64,000 bases of DNA from Chamaelirium japonicum (GCA_947650365.1 CANTAL010000126.1:186001-250000); one strand, 5' to 3'. Positions 1 through 16,600 are shown, counted from the stretch's first letter. Numbers and translations are program-made. The notes: a model not told the origin generated them from the letters alone.

Positions 1-1821
1 TGTATGAATGAATTAGAATGGATCGTATGAATGAATTAGAATGGATCGTGCGAATGAATTCGAATGGATCGTACGAATTCATTCTAATTCATTCATACAA
101 TCCAATCTAATTCTTTCATGCGATCTATTCTAATTCATTCGTAGGATCCATTCTAATTCATTCGTATAATCTATTCTATTTTATTCGTACGATCCATTTT
201 TACTCATTCGTATGATCCATTCTAATTCATTCGGACGAATGTATCTATTCTAATTTATTCTTACGATCCATTCTAATTCATTCGTACGATCCATTCTAAT
301 TCATTCGTACGATCCATTCTAATTCATTTGTCCGATCCATTCTAATTCATTAGCACGAATGTATCCATTTTAATTCATTCGTACGGTCCATTCTAATTCA
401 TTCGCACAATCCATTCTATTTCATTCGTACAATCCATTCTTACTCATTCGTATGATCCATTATGGATACATTCGTGCGAATGAATTAGAGTGGATCATAC
501 GAATGAGTAAGAATGGATCGTCCGAATGAAATAGAATGGATTGTGCGAATGAATTAGAATGGATCGTATGAATGAATTAGAATGGATCGTGTGAAAGAAT
601 TAGATTAGATTGTATGAATGAATTAGAATAGATCGTATGAATGAATTAGAATGGATCGTACGAATGAATTAGAATGGATCGTACGAATGAACTGGAATGG
701 ATACATTCGTGCGAATGAATTAGAATGGATCGTACGAATGAATTAGAATGGATCGTACGAATGAATTAGAATGGATCTTACGAATGAATTAGAATGGATC
801 GTACGAATGCACGATCCATGCTAATTCATTCGTTCGATCAATTCTAATTCATTAGCATGATCCATTCTAATTCATTCGTACGATACATTCTAATTCATTC
901 GCACGATCCATTCTAATTCATTCGTACGATCCATTCTAATTCTTTCACACGATCCATTCTAATTCATTCGTACGATCCATTCTAATTCATTCGTACGATC
1001 TATTCTAATTCATTCGTACGATCCATTCTAATTCATTCGTACGATCCATTCGAATTCCTTCGTACGATCCTTTCTAATTCATTCCTACAATCCATTCTAA
1101 TTCTTTCACACGATCCATTCTAATTCATTCGTACGATCCATTCTAATTCATTCGTGCAATCCATTCTATTTCATTCGTACGATCCATTCTTACTCATTCG
1201 TACGATCCATTCTAATTCATTCACACGAATGTATCCATTCGTACGAATGAATTAGAATAGATTGTACGAATGAATTAGAATGGATCGTACGAATGAATTA
1301 GAATGGATCGTACGAAGGAATTAGAATGGATCGTACGAATGAATTAGAATTGATCGTACGAATGAATTAGAATGGATCGTACGAAGGAATTAGAATGGAT
1401 CGTACGAATGAATTAGAATGGATATATTCGTGCAAATGAATTAAAATGGATCGTATGAATGTATTAGAATGGATCGTATGAGTGAATTAGAATGGATCGT
1501 ACGAATGAATTAGAATGGATTGTATGTATGAATTAGAATGGATTGTATGAATGAATTAGAATGGATCTTGTGAACGTATTAGAATGGATTGTACGAATGA
1601 ATTAGAATGGATCCTATGAATTAATTAGAATGGATCGTGCGAATCAATTAGACTGGATCGGGCGAATGAATAAGAATAGATCATACGAATGAATTAGAAT
1701 GGATCGTACGAATTAATTAGAATGGATACATTCGTGCGAATGAATTAGAATGGATTGTACGAATGAATTAGAATGGATCGTACGAATGAATTAGAATGGA
1801 TCGTATGAATGAATTAGAATG

Positions 1822-2940
1822 GATACGTTCGTGCGAATGAATTAGAATGGATCGGACGAATGAATTAGAATGGATCGTACGAATGAATTAGAATGGATCA
1901 AATGAATGAATTAGAATGGTTACATTCATGCGAATGAATTAGAATGGATCGTACGAATGGATTAGAATGGATCGTACGAATGGATTAGAATGGATACATT
2001 CGAGCGAATGAATTAGAATGGATCGTACGAATGAATTAGAATGGATCGTATGAATAGATTAGAATGGATCCTACAAATGGATTAGAATGGATACCTTTGT
2101 GCATATGAATTAGAATGGATCATACGAATGAATTAGAATGGATCATATTAATGAATTAGAATGGATACATTCGTGCACGATCCAGTCTAATTCATTCGCA
2201 TGAATGTATCCATTCTAATTCATTCGTATGATCCATTCTAATTCATTAATATGATCCATTCTAATTCATTCGTACGATCCATTCTAATTCATATGCACAA
2301 AGGTATCCATTCTAATTCATTCGTACGATCCATTCTAATTCAGGATCGTACGAATGAATTAGAATGGATACATTCGTGCGATTGAATTAGAATTGATCGT
2401 ACAAATGAATTTGAATGGATCGTGCGAATGAATTAGAATGGATCGTACGAATGAATTAGAATGGATCGTACGAATGAACTAGAATGGATACATTCGTGCG
2501 AATGAATTAGAATGGATCGTACGAATGAATTAGAATGGATCTTACGAATGAATTAGAATGGATCGTACGAATGAATTAGAATGGATACATTCGTGCGAAT
2601 GAATTAGAATGGATCGGACGAATGAATTAGAATGGATCGTACGAATGAATTAAAATGGATCAAATGAATGAATTAGAATGGTTACATTCATGCGAATGAA
2701 TTAGAATGGATCGTATGAATGGATTAGAATGGATCGTACGAATGGATTAGAATGGATACATTCGAGCGAACGAATTATAATGGATCGTACGAATGAATTA
2801 CAATGGATCGTACGAATGGATTAGAATGGATCCTACGAATGGATTAGAATGGATACCTTTGTGCATATGAATTAGAATGGATCGTACGAATGAATTAGAA
2901 TGGATCATATTAATGAATTAGAATGGATCGTACGAATGAA
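1822..2940. repeat. Local direct duplication of about 0.76 kb within the satellite
   Basis: Two rare variant monomers recur at the same offset. TACATTCATGCG is at 1921 and 2683, and ATACCTTTGTGCATATG is at 2091 and 2853; both are 762 bp apart. This marks a direct duplication of a multi-monomer segment. The outer limits are approximate because flanking monomers are nearly identical. Confidence 0.7.
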
Positions 2941-4542
2941 TTAGAATGGATACATTCGTGCGAATGAATTAGAATGAATCGTGCGAATCAATTAGACTGG
3001 ATTGTGAGAATGAATAAGAATAGATCATACAAATGAATTAGAATGGATCATACGAATTAATTAGAATGGATACATTCGTGCGAATGAATTAGAATAGATT
3101 GTATGAATGATATAGAATGGATCGTACGAATGAATTAGAATGGATCATACGAATGAATTAGAATGGATCGTACGAATGAATTAGAATGGATCGTACGAAT
3201 GGATTAGAATGGATCATACGAATGAATTAGAATGGATCGTGCGAATGAATTAGAATGGATCGAACGAATGAATTAGAATGGATATATTCGAGCGAATGAA
3301 TTAGAATAGATCGTAGGAATGAATTAGAAAAGATCATACGAATGAATTAGAATGGATCGTACGAACGAATTAGCAAGGATCATACGAACGAATTAGAATG
3401 GATCGTACGAATGAATTAGAATGGATACATTCGAGCGAATGAATTAGAATGGATCGTACGAATGAATTAGAATAGATCATAGGAATGAATTAGAATGGAT
3501 CGTGCAAATGAATTAGAATGGATACATTCGTGCGAATGAATTAGAATGGATCGTGCGAATGAATTAGAATGGATCGTACGAATGAATTAGAATGGATATA
3601 TTTGAACGAATAAATTAGAATGGATCATACGAATGAATTAGAATGGATCGTACGAATGAATTAGAATGGATAGTGCAAATGAATTAGAATCGATCGTACG
3701 AATGAATTAGATTGGATCATATTAATGAATTAGAATGGATCGTACGAATGAATTAGAATTGATACATTCGTACGAATGAATTAGAATGGATCGTGCGAAT
3801 GAATTAGCATGAATCGTACGAATGTATTAAAATGGATCGTACGAATGAATTAGAATGAATCATATGATCCATTCTAATTCAATCGTTCGATCCATTCTAA
3901 TTCATTCGCATGAATGTATCCATTCTAATTTATTCGTACAATCCATTCTATTTCATTCGTACGATCCATTCTTACTCATTCGTATGATCCATTCTAATTC
4001 ATTCGTACGATCCATTCTAATTCATTCACACGATCCATTCTAATTCATTCATACGATCCATTCTAATTCATTCATACGATCCATTCTAATTCATTCCTAC
4101 AATCCATTCTAATTCATTCGCCCGATCCATTCTAAATCATTCATACGATCCATTCTATTCGAATGGATCATGCGATCCATTCGAATTCATTCGCACGATC
4201 CATTCTAATTCATTCATACGATCCATTCTAATTCATTCATACAATGCATTCTAATTCTTTCACACGATCCATTCTAATTCATTCGTACGATCCATTCTAA
4301 TTCATTCGTACAATCCATTCTATTTCATTTGTACGATCCATTCTTACTCATTCGTATGATCCATTCTAATTCATTCGTACGATCCATTCTAATTCATTTG
4401 TACGATCCATTCTAATTCATTCGTACAATCCATTCTATTTCATTCGTACGATCCATTCTTACTCATTCGTATGATCCATTCTAATTCATTCGCACGAATG
4501 TATCCATTCGAATTCATTCATACAATCCATTCTAATTCATTC

Positions 4543-4602
4543 CGTACGATCCATTCTAATTCATTCGTACGATCGTACGAATGAATTAGAATGGATCGTA
4601 CG
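4543..4602. repeat. Perfect 60-bp palindrome at a satellite strand switch
   Basis: An R-to-F switch centred on GATC at 4571-4574. The left arm (4543-4570) is the exact reverse complement of the right arm (4575-4602), with no spacer. The arms are one whole monomer plus part of the next. Similar but imperfect switches, with the same CGTACGATCGTACG-type centre, occur near 24587 and 62060. In single-stranded DNA or RNA this would fold into a hairpin. Confidence 0.9.
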
Positions 4603-7600
4603 AATGAATTAGAATAGATTGTGCGAATGAATTAGAATGGATCGTACGAATGAATTAGAATGGATCGTACGAATGAATTAGAATGGATCATACGAATGAG
4701 TAAGAATGGATCGTACGAATGAATTAGAATGGATCGTACGAATGAATTAGAATGGATCGTACGAATAATTTAGAATGGATACATTCGTCCGAATGAATTA
4801 GAATGGATCATACGAATGAGTAAGAATGGATCGTACGAATGAAATAGAATAGATTGTACGAATGAATTAGAATAGATCCTACGAATGAATTAGAATGGAT
4901 CGTGTGAAAGAATTAGAATGGATTGTATGAATGAATTAGAATGGATCGTATGAATGAATTAGAATGGATCGTGCGAATCAATTCGAATGGATCGTACGAT
5001 TTCATTCTAATTCATTCATACAATCCATTCTAATTCTTTCACACGAACCATTCTAATTCATTCGTACGTTCCATTCTAATTCATTAGCACGATCCATGCT
5101 AATTCATTCGTTCAATCAATTCTAATTCATTACCACGATCCATTCTACTTCTTTCGTACGATCCATTCTAATTCATTCGTACAATCCATTCTATTTCATT
5201 CGTACGATCCATTCTTACTCATTCGTATGATCCATTCTAATTCATTCATACGATCCATTCTAATTCATTTGTACGATCAATTCTAATTCATTCGCACGAA
5301 TGTATCCATTCTAGTTCATTCGTACGATCCATTCTAATTCATTCGTACGATCTATTCTAATTCAGGATCGTACGAATGAATTAGAATGGATACATTCGTG
5401 CGAATAAATTAGAATGAATTAGAATGGATCGTACGAATGAATTAGAATGAACTAGAATGGATACATTCGTGCGAATGAATTAGAATGGATCGTACGAATG
5501 AATTAGAATGGATCGTACGAATGAATTAGAATGGATCTTACGAATGAATTAGAATGGATCATGCGAATGAATTTGAATGGATCGTACGAATGAATTAGAA
5601 TGGATACATTCGTGCGAATGAATTAGAATGGATCATATGAATGAGTAAGAATGGATCGTACGAATGAAATAGAATGGATTATACAAATGAATTAGAATGG
5701 ATACATTCGTGCGAATGAATTAGAATGGATCGTATGTACGAATGAATTAGAATGGATACATTCGTGCGAATGAATTAGAATGGATCGTATGAATGAACTA
5801 GAATGGATCGTGCGTATGAATTAGAATGGATCGTCATTCGAATTCATTCGTATGATCCATTCTAATTCATTTGTATCCATTCTATTTCATTCGCACGATC
5901 CATTCTAATTCATTCGTGCAATCTATTCTAATTCATTCGTATGATCCATTCTAATTCATTCGTACGATCCATTCTAATTCATTCATACAATCCATTCTAA
6001 TTTATTCGCACGAATGTATCCATTCTAATTCATTTGTACGATCCATTGTAATTCATTCGCACAATCTATTCTAATTCATTCATACGATCCATTCTAATTC
6101 ATTCGCACGAATGTATCCATTCTAATTCATTCATACGATCCATTCTACTTCATTCGTACTATCCATTCTAATTCACTCATACGATCCATTCTAATTCATT
6201 CATACGATCCATTCTAATTCATTTGCACAAATATATCCATTCTAATTCATTCGTACAATCCATTCTAATTCCTTCGTACGATCCATTCTAATTCCTTCGT
6301 ACGATCCATTATAATTCCTTCGTACGATCCATTCTATTTCATTCGTATGATCCATTCTAATTCCTTCGTACGATCCATTCTAATTCCTTCGTATCCATTC
6401 TAATTCACTCATACGATCAATTCTAACTCATTCGTACGATCCATTCTAATTCATTCATACAATCCATTCTAATTCATTCGCACGAATGTATCCATTCTAA
6501 TCCATTTGTACGATCCATTCTAATCCATTCGTACGATTCATTCTAATTCATTCGCAAGAATGTAACCATTCTAATTCATTCATTTGATCCATTCTAATTC
6601 ATTCGTTCGATCCATTCTAATTCATTCGTCCGATTCATTCTAATTCATTCGCACGAATGTATCCATTCTAATTCATTCGTACGATCCATTATAATTCATT
6701 CGTATGATCCATTCTAATTCATTCGTAAGATCCATTCTAATTCATTCGTACGATCCATTCTAATTCATTCGTACGATCCATTCTAATTCATTCGCACGAA
6801 TGTATCCATTCTAGTTCATTCGTACGATCCATTCTAGTTCATTCGTATGATCCATTCTAATTCATTCGTACGATCCATTCTAATTCATTCGTATGATCCA
6901 TTCTAATTTATTCGTATGATCCAATCTAATTCATTCGTACGATCCATTCTAATTCATTCATACAATCCATTCTAATTCATTCGCACGAATGTATCCATTC
7001 TAATTAATTCGTACGATCCATTCTAATTCATTCGTATGATCCATTCTTATTCATTCGCACGATCCAGTCTAATGGATTCGCACGATTCATTCTAATTCAT
7101 TCGCACGAATGTATCCATTCTAATTCATTCGTACGATCCATTCTAATTCATTAATATGATCTATTCTAATTCATTCGTACGATCCATTCTAATTCATATG
7201 CACAAAGGTATCCATTCTATTCCATTCGTAGGATCTATTCTAATCCATTCGTACGATCCATTCTAATTCATTCGTACGATCCATTCTAATTAATTCGCTC
7301 GAATGTATCTATTCTAATCCATTCGTACGATCCATTCTAATCCATTCGTACGATCCATTCTAATTCATTCGCATGAATGTAACCATTCTAATTCATTCAT
7401 TTGATCCATTCTAATTCATTCGTACGATCCATTCTAATTCATTCGTCCGATCCATTCTAATTCATTCGCACGAATGTATCCATTCTAATTCATTCGTACG
7501 ATCCATTCTAATGCATTCGTACGATCCATTCTAATTCATTCGTAAGATCCATTCTAATTCATTCGTACGATCCATTCTAATTCATTTGTACGATCCATTC

Positions 7601-10600
7601 TAATTCATTCGCACGAATGTATCCATTCTAGTTCATTCGTACGATCCATTCTAATTAATTCGTACGATCCATTCTAATTCATTCGTATGATCTATTCTTA
7701 TTCATTCGCATGATCCAGTCTAATTGATTCGCACGATCCATTCTAATTCATTCGTACGATCCATTCTAATTCATTAATATGATCCATTCTAATTCATTCG
7801 TACGATCCATTCAAATTCATATGCACAAGGTATCCATTCTAATCCATTCGTAGGATCCATTCTAAGCCATTCGTACGATCCATTCTAATTCATTCGTACG
7901 ATCCATTCTAATTCATTCGCTCGAATGTATCCATTCTAATCTATTCGTACGATCCATTCAAATCCATTCGTACGATCCATTATAATTCATTCGCATGAAT
8001 ATAACCATTCTAATTCATTCATTTGATCTATTCTAATTCATTCGTACGATCCATTCTAATTCATTCGTCCGATCCATTCTAATTCATTCGCACGAATGTA
8101 TCCATTCTAATTCATTCGTACGATCATTCATACGATCCATTCTAATTCATTCGTAAGATCCATTCTAATTCATTCGTACGATCCATTCTAATTTATTCGT
8201 ACGATCCATTCTAATTCATTCGCACGAATGTATCCATTCTAGTTCATTCGTAAGATCCATTACAATCCATTCTTACTCTTTGGTACGATCCATTCTAATT
8301 CATTCGTACGAATGTATCCATTCTAATTCATTCGTACGATCCATTCTAATTCATTCGGAATTAGAATGGATCGTACGAATGTATTAGAATGGATCGTATG
8401 AGTGAATTAGAATGGATCGTACGAATGAATTAGAATGGATCGTATGAATGAATTAGAATGGATACATTCGTGGGAATGAATTAGAATGGATCGTATGAAT
8501 GAATTAGAATAGATTTTGTGAATGAATTAGAACTAATCGTACGAATGAATTAGAATGGATATATTGGTGCGAATGAATTAGAATGGATTGTATGAATGAA
8601 TTAGAATGGATCCTATGAATGAATTAGAATGGATCGTGCGAATGAATTAGAATGGATCGTACGAATGAATTAGAATGGATCGTGCTAATGAATTAGAATT
8701 GATCGAACGAATGAATTAGCATGGATTGTGCTAATGAATTAGAATGGAACGTACGAATGAATTAGAATGGATCGTGTGAAAGAATTAGAATGGATTGTAT
8801 GAATGAATTAGAATGAATTCGTACGATCCATTCGAATTCATTCGCACGATCCATTCTAATTCATTCATACGATCCATTCTAATTCATTCATACAATCCAT
8901 TCTAATTCTTTCACACGATCCATTCTAATTCATTCGTAGGATCCATTCAAATTCATTCGTACAATCTATTCTATTTCATTCGTACGATCCATTCTTACTC
9001 ATTCGTATGATCCATTCTAATTCATTCGGACGAATGCATCCATTCTAATTTATTCGTACGATCCATTCTAATTCATTCGTACGATCCATTCTAATTCATT
9101 CGTACGATCCATTCTAATTCATTCGTCCGATCCATTCTAATTCATTCGCACGAATGTATCCATTCTAATTCATTCGTACGATCCATTCTAATTCACTCGT
9201 ACGATCCATTCTAATTCATTCGTAAAATCCATTCTAATTCATTCGTTTGATCCATTCTAATTCATTCGTACGATCCATTCTAATTCATTCGCACGAATGT
9301 ATCCATTCTAGTTCATTCGTACGATCCATTCTAATTCATTCATACAATCTATTCTAATTCATTCGCACGAATGTATCCATTCTAATTCATTCGTACGATC
9401 AGTTCTAATTCATTCACCAAATCTATTCTAATTCATTCATACGATCCATTCTAATTCATTCACACGAATTTATCCATTCTAATTCATTTATACGATCCAT
9501 TCTAATTCATTCGTACGATCCATTCTAATTCACTCATACGATCCATTCTAATACATTCATAAGATCCATTCTAATTCATTTGCACAAATATATCCATTCT
9601 AATTCATTCGTACGATCCATTCTAATTCATTCGTACGATCTATTCTAATACATTCGTACGATCCATTCTAATTCATTCGTACGATCCATTCTAATTCCTT
9701 CGTACGATCCATTCTAACTCCTTCGTACGATCCATTCTAGTTCATTCATACAATCCATTCTAATTCTTTCACACGATCCATTCTAATTCATTCGTACGAT
9801 CCATTCTAATTCATTAGCACGATCCATGCTAATTCATTCGCACGATCAATTCTAATACATTCATACGATCCATTCTAATTCATTTGTACGAATACATCCA
9901 TTCTGATTCATTCGTACGATCCAGTCTAATTCATTAGCACGATCCATTCTAATTCATTCGTACGATCCATTCTAATTCATTCGTGCAATCCATTCTATTT
10001 CATTCGTACGATCCATTCTTACTCATTCGTACGATCCATTCTAATTCATTCACACGAATGTATTCATTCGTACGAATGAATTAGAATAGATAGTACGAAT
10101 GAATTAGAATGGATCGTACGAATGAATTAGAATGGATCGTACGAATGAATTAGAATGGATCGTACGAATGAATTAGAATGGATCGTACGAAGGAATTAGA
10201 ATGGATCGTACGAATGAATTAGACTGGATCGTACGATTGAATTTGAATGGATACATTTGTGCGAATGAATCTAAATGGATTGTATAAATGAATTACAATG
10301 GATCGTACGAATGAATTAGAATGGATCGTACGAAAGAATTAGAATAGCTCATACGAATGAATTAGAAAGAATCGTATGAATGAATTAGAATGGTTACATT
10401 TGTGCGAATGAATTAGAATAGATTGTACGAATGAATTAGAATGGATCGTACGAATAAATTAGAATGGATCGTACGAATGAATTAGAATAGATCGTACGAA
10501 TGAATTAGAATGGATTGTACGAATGAATTAGAATGGATTGTGCGAATGAATTAGAATGGATCGTATGAATGAATAAGAATGGATCGTACGAATGAATTAG

Positions 10601-13600
10601 AATGGATCGTGCGAATAAATTAGCATGAATCGTACGAATGTATTAGAATGGATCATAGGAATGAATTTGAATGAATCGTACGATCCATTCTAATTCAATC
10701 GTCCGATCCATTCTAATTCATTCGCATGAATGTATCCATTCTAATTCAATCGTACAATCCATTCTATTTCATTCGTACGATCCATTCTTACTCATTCGTA
10801 TGATCCATTCTAATTCATACGTATGATCCATTCTAATTCATTCGTACGATCCATTCTAATTCATTCGTACGATCCATTCTAATTCATTCGCACGATCCAT
10901 TCTAATTCATTCATATGATCCATTCTAATTCATTCATACGATCCATTCTAATTCATTCATACGATCCATTCTAATTCATTCCTACAATCCATTCTAAATC
11001 ATTCGCCCGATCCATTCTAATTCATTCATACGATCCATTCTATTCGAATGGATCATGCGATCCATTCGAATTCATTCGCACGATCCATTCTAATTCATTC
11101 ATGCGATCCATTCTAATTCATTCATACAATGCATTCTAATTCTTTCGCACGATCCATTCTAATTTATTCATACGATCCATTCTAATTCATTTGTACGATC
11201 CATTCTAATTCACTCATACGATCCATTCTAATACATTCATACGATCCATTCTAATTCATTTGCACAAATATATCCATTCTAATTCATTCGTACGATCCAT
11301 TCTAATTCCTTCGTACGATCCATTCTAATTCATTCGTACGATCTATTCTAATTCATTCGTACGATCCATTCTTATTCATTCGTACGATCCATTCTAATTC
11401 CTTCGTATGATCCATTCTAATTCCTTCGTACGATCCATTCTAATTCATTCATACAATCCATTCTAATTCTTTCACACGATCCATTCTAATTCATTCGTAC
11501 GATCCATTCTAATACATTCGTGCAATCCATTCTATTTCATTCGTACGATCCATTCTTACTCATTCGTACGATCCATTCTAATTCATTCACACGAATGTAT
11601 CCATTCGTACGAATGAATTAGAATAGATTGTACGAATGAATTAGAATGGATTGTACGAATGAAATAGAATGGATCGTACGAAGGAATTAGAATGGATCGT
11701 ATGAATGAATTAGAATGGATCATACGAATGAATTAGAATAGATCGTACGAATGAATTAGAATGGATCGTACGAAGAAATTAGAATGGATCGTACGAATGA
11801 ATTAGAATGGATATATTCGTGCAAATGAATTAGAATGGATCGTATGAATGTATTAGAATGGATCGTATGAGTGAATTAGAATGGATCGTACGAATGAATT
11901 AGAATGGATCGTATGAATGAATTAGAATGGATACATTCGTGAGAATGAATTAGAATTGATCGTACGAATGAATTAGAATGGATCGTGCGAATGAATTAGA
12001 ATGGATCGTACGAATGAATTAGAATGGATCGTACGAATGAACTAGAATGGATACATTCGTGCGAATGAATTAGAATGGATCGTACGAATGAATTAGAATG
12101 GATCGTACGAATGAATTAGAATGGATCTTACGAATGAATTAGAATGGATCGTACGAATGCATTAGAATGGATCGTACGAATAAATTAGAATGGATACTTT
12201 CGTGCGAATGAATTAGAATGGATCGGACGAATGAATTAGAATGGATCGTACGAATGAATTAGAATGGATCAAATGAATGAATTAGAATGGTTACATTCAT
12301 GCGAATGAATTATAATGGATCGTACGAATGGATTAGAATGGATCGTACAAATGGATTAGAATGGATACATTCGAGCGAATGAATTAGAATGGATCGTACG
12401 AATGAATTAGAATGGATCGTACGAATGGATTAGAATAGATCCTACGAATGGAATAGAATGGATACCTTTGTGCATATGAATTAGAATGGATCGTACGAAT
12501 GAATTAGAATGGATCATATTAATGAATTAGAATGGATCGTACGAATGAATTAGAATGGATACATTCGTGCGAATGAATTAGAATGGATCGTGCGAATCCA
12601 TTAGACTGGATCGTGCGAATGAATAAGAATGGATCATACGAATGAATTAGAATGGATCGTACGAATTAATTAGAGTGGATACATTCGTGCGAATGAATTA
12701 GAATGGATTGTATGAATGAATTAGAATGGATCGTACGAATGAATTAGAATGGATCATACGAATTAATTAGAATGGATCATACGAATGAATTAGAATGGAT
12801 CGTACGAATGAATTATAATGGATCGTACGAATGAACTAGAATGGATCGTACGAATGAACTAGAATGGATACATTCGTGCGAATGAATTAGAATGGATCGT
12901 ACGAATGAATTAGAATGGATCTTACGAATGAATTAGAATGGATCGTACGAATGAATTATAATGGATCGTACGAATGAATTAGAATGGATACATTCGTGCG
13001 AAAGAATTAGAATGGATCGGACGAATGAATTAGAATGGATCGAACGAATGAATTAGAATGGATCAAATGAATGAATTAGAATGGTTACATTAATGCGAAT
13101 GAATTAGAATGAATCGTACGAATGGATTAGAATTGATCGTACAAATGGATTAGAATGGATACATTCTTGCGAATGAATTAGAATGGATTGTATGAATGAA
13201 TTAGAATGGATCGTACGAATGAATTAGAATGGATCGTATGAGTGAATTAGAATGGATACGAAGGAATTAGAATGGATCGTACGAAGGAATTAGAATGGAT
13301 CATACGAATGAAATAGAATGGATCGTACGAAGGAATTAGAATGGATCGTACGAAGGAATTAGAATGGATTGTACGAATGAATTAGAATGGATATATTCGT
13401 GCAAATGAATTAGAATGGATCATATAAATGAATTAGAATGGATCGTATGAGTGAATTAGAACGGATAGTACGAATGAAGAAGAATGGATCGTATGAATGA
13501 ATTAGAATGGATACATTCGTGCGAATGAATTAGAATGGATCGTATGAATGAATTAGAATAGATTGTGCGAATGAATTAGAATGGATCGTACGAATGAATT

Positions 13601-16600
13601 AGAATGGATACATTCGTGCGAATAAATTAGAATGGATTGTATGAATGAATTAGAATGGATCGTACGAATGAATTAGAATGGATCGTACGAATGAATTAGA
13701 ATAGATTGCGCGAATGAATTAGAATGGATCGTGCGAATGAAATAGAATGGATACAAATGAATTAGAATGGATCATACGAATGAATTAGAATGACGATCCA
13801 TTCTTACGAATGAATTAGAATGGATTGTGCGAATGAATTAGAATGGATCGTACGAATGAATTAGAATGGATCGTGTGAAAGAATTAGAATGGATTGTATG
13901 AATGAAATAGAATAGATTGTATGAATGAATTAGAATAGATCGTATGAAGGAATTAGAATGGATCGTACGAATGAATTAGAATGGATCGTACGAATGAATT
14001 AGAATAGATCGTACGAATGAATTAGAATGGATCGTACGAATGAATTAGAATGGATCGTGTGAAAGAATTAGAATGGATCGTACGAATGAATTAGAATGGA
14101 TCGTGCGAATGAATTAGAATGGATCGTACGAATGAATTAGAATGGATCGTGCTAATGAATTAGAATGGATCGTACCAATGAGTAAGAATGGATCGTACGA
14201 ATGAAATAGAATGGATTGTGCGAATGAATTAGAATGGATCGTACGAATGAATTAGAATGGATCGTGTGAAAGAATTAGAATGGATTGTATAAATGAATTA
14301 GAATAGATCGTATGAATGAATTAGAATAGATCGTACGAATGAATTAGAATGGATCGTGCGAATGAATTAGAATGGATCGTACGAATGAATTAGAATGGAT
14401 ACATTCGTGCGAATGAATTAGAATGGATCGGACGAATGAATTAGAATGGATCGTACGAATGAATTAGAATGGATCAAATGAATGAATTAGAATGGATCGT
14501 ACGAATGAATTAGAATGCATCGTATGAAAGAATTAGAATGGATATATTCGTGTGAATGAATTAGAATGGATCGTATGAATGAATTAGAATGGATCGTATG
14601 AGTGAATTAGAACGGATAGTACGAATGAAGTAGAATGGATCGTACGAATGAATTAGAATAGATTGTGCGAATGAATTAGAATGGATCATACGAATGAATT
14701 AGAATGGATACATTCGTGCGAATAAATTAGAATGGATTGTATGAATGAATTAGAATGGATCATACGAATGAATTAGAATGGATCGTACGAATGAATTAGA
14801 ATAGATTGCACGAATGAATTAGAATGGATCGTGCGAATGAAATAGAATGGATACAAATGAATTAGAATGGATCATACGAATGAATTAGAATGACGATCCA
14901 TTCTTCCTCATTCGTATGATCCATTCTAATTTATTCGCACGATTGTATCCATTCTAATTCATTCGTACGTCTAATTCATTCGTACGGTCCATTCTAATTC
15001 ATTCGCACAATCCATTATATTTCATTCGTACGATCCATTCTTACTCATTCGTATGATCCATTATGGATACATTCGTGCGAATGAATTAGAATGGATCATA
15101 CGAATGAGTAAGAATGGATCGTACGAATGAAATAGAATGGATTGTGCGAATGAATTAGAATGGATCATACTAATGAATTAGAATGGATCGTGTGAAAGAA
15201 TTAGAATGGATTGTATGAATGAATTAGAATAGATCATATGAATGAATTAGAATGGATCGTACGAATGAATTAGAATGGATCGTACGAATGAATTAGAATG
15301 GATCGTACGAATGAATTAGAATGGATACATTCGTGCGAATGAATTAGAATGGATACATTCGTGCGAAAGAATTAGAATAGATCGTATGAATGAATTAGAA
15401 TGGATCCTATGAATGAATTAGAATGGATCGTGCGAATGAATTAGAATGGATCGTACGAATGAATTAGAATGGATCGTGCTAATGAATTAGAATTGATCGA
15501 ACGAATGAATTAGCATGGATGTGCTAATGAATTAGAATGGAACGTACGAATGAATTAGAATGGAACGTGTGAAAGAATTAGAATGGATTGTATGAATGAA
15601 TTAGAATGAATTCGTACGATCCATTCTAATTCATTCGCACGATCCATTCTAATTCATTCATACGATCCATTCTAATTTATTCATACAATCCATTCTAATT
15701 CTTTCACACGATCCATTCTAATTCATTCGTAGGATCCATTCTAATTTATTCGTACAATCTATTCTATTTCATTAGTACGATCCATTCTTACTCAATCGTA
15801 TGATCCATTCTAATTCATTCGGACGAATGTATCCATTCTAATTTATTCATAGGATCCATTCTAATTCATTCGTACGATCCATTCTAATTCATTCGTACGA
15901 TCCATTCTTACTCATTCGTATGATCCATTCTAATTCATTCGTACGATCCATTCTAATTCATTCATACGATCGATTCTGATTCATTCGCACTATCCATTCT
16001 AATTCATTCGTATGATCCATTCTAATTTATTCGTTCAAATATATCCATTCTAATTCATTCGTATGATCCATTCTAATTCATTCGCACGATCCATTCTAAT
16101 TCATTCGCACGAATGTATCCATTCTAATTCATTTGCACGATCCATTGTAATTCATTCCTATGATCTATTCTAATTCATTCGTACGATCCATTCTAATTCA
16201 TTCGTACGATCCATTCTACAATCCAATCTAATTCATTCGTATATTCCATTCTAATTCATTAGCACGATCCATGCAAATGAATTAGAATGGATCGTACGAT
16301 CCAATCTAATTCATTTATACGATCCATTCTTAATCATTCGTATGATCCATTCTAATTCAATCGTACGATCCATTCTAATTCATTCGTACGATCCATTCTA
16401 ATTCCTTCGTACGATCCATTCTAATTCATTCGTACGATCCATTCTAATTCCTTCGTACGTTCCATTCTAATTCATTCGTACAATCTATTCTAATTCATTC
16501 GTACGAATGGATACATTCGTGTGAATGAATTAGACTGGATCGTACGAATGAGTAAGAATGGATCGTACGAATGAAACAGAATGGATTGCACGAATGAATT

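Noticed and set aside
3855..4043. ORFs of 60-90 residues made of IHSNSFVRSILIHS-type repeats in the satellite (also at 17455-18055 and 33876-34082)
   Set aside because: They are by-products of the 23-bp repeat. 23 is not a multiple of 3, so one frame cycles through all three phases every 69 bp, and the TAA in TTCTAATTC usually ends it (hence endings in DPF). Longer frames arise only where variants remove that stop.
4543..4602. Terminal inverted repeats of a DNA transposon or MITE at the strand switches
   Set aside because: The inverted arms are ordinary satellite monomers on both sides, with no distinct interior sequence and no target duplication.
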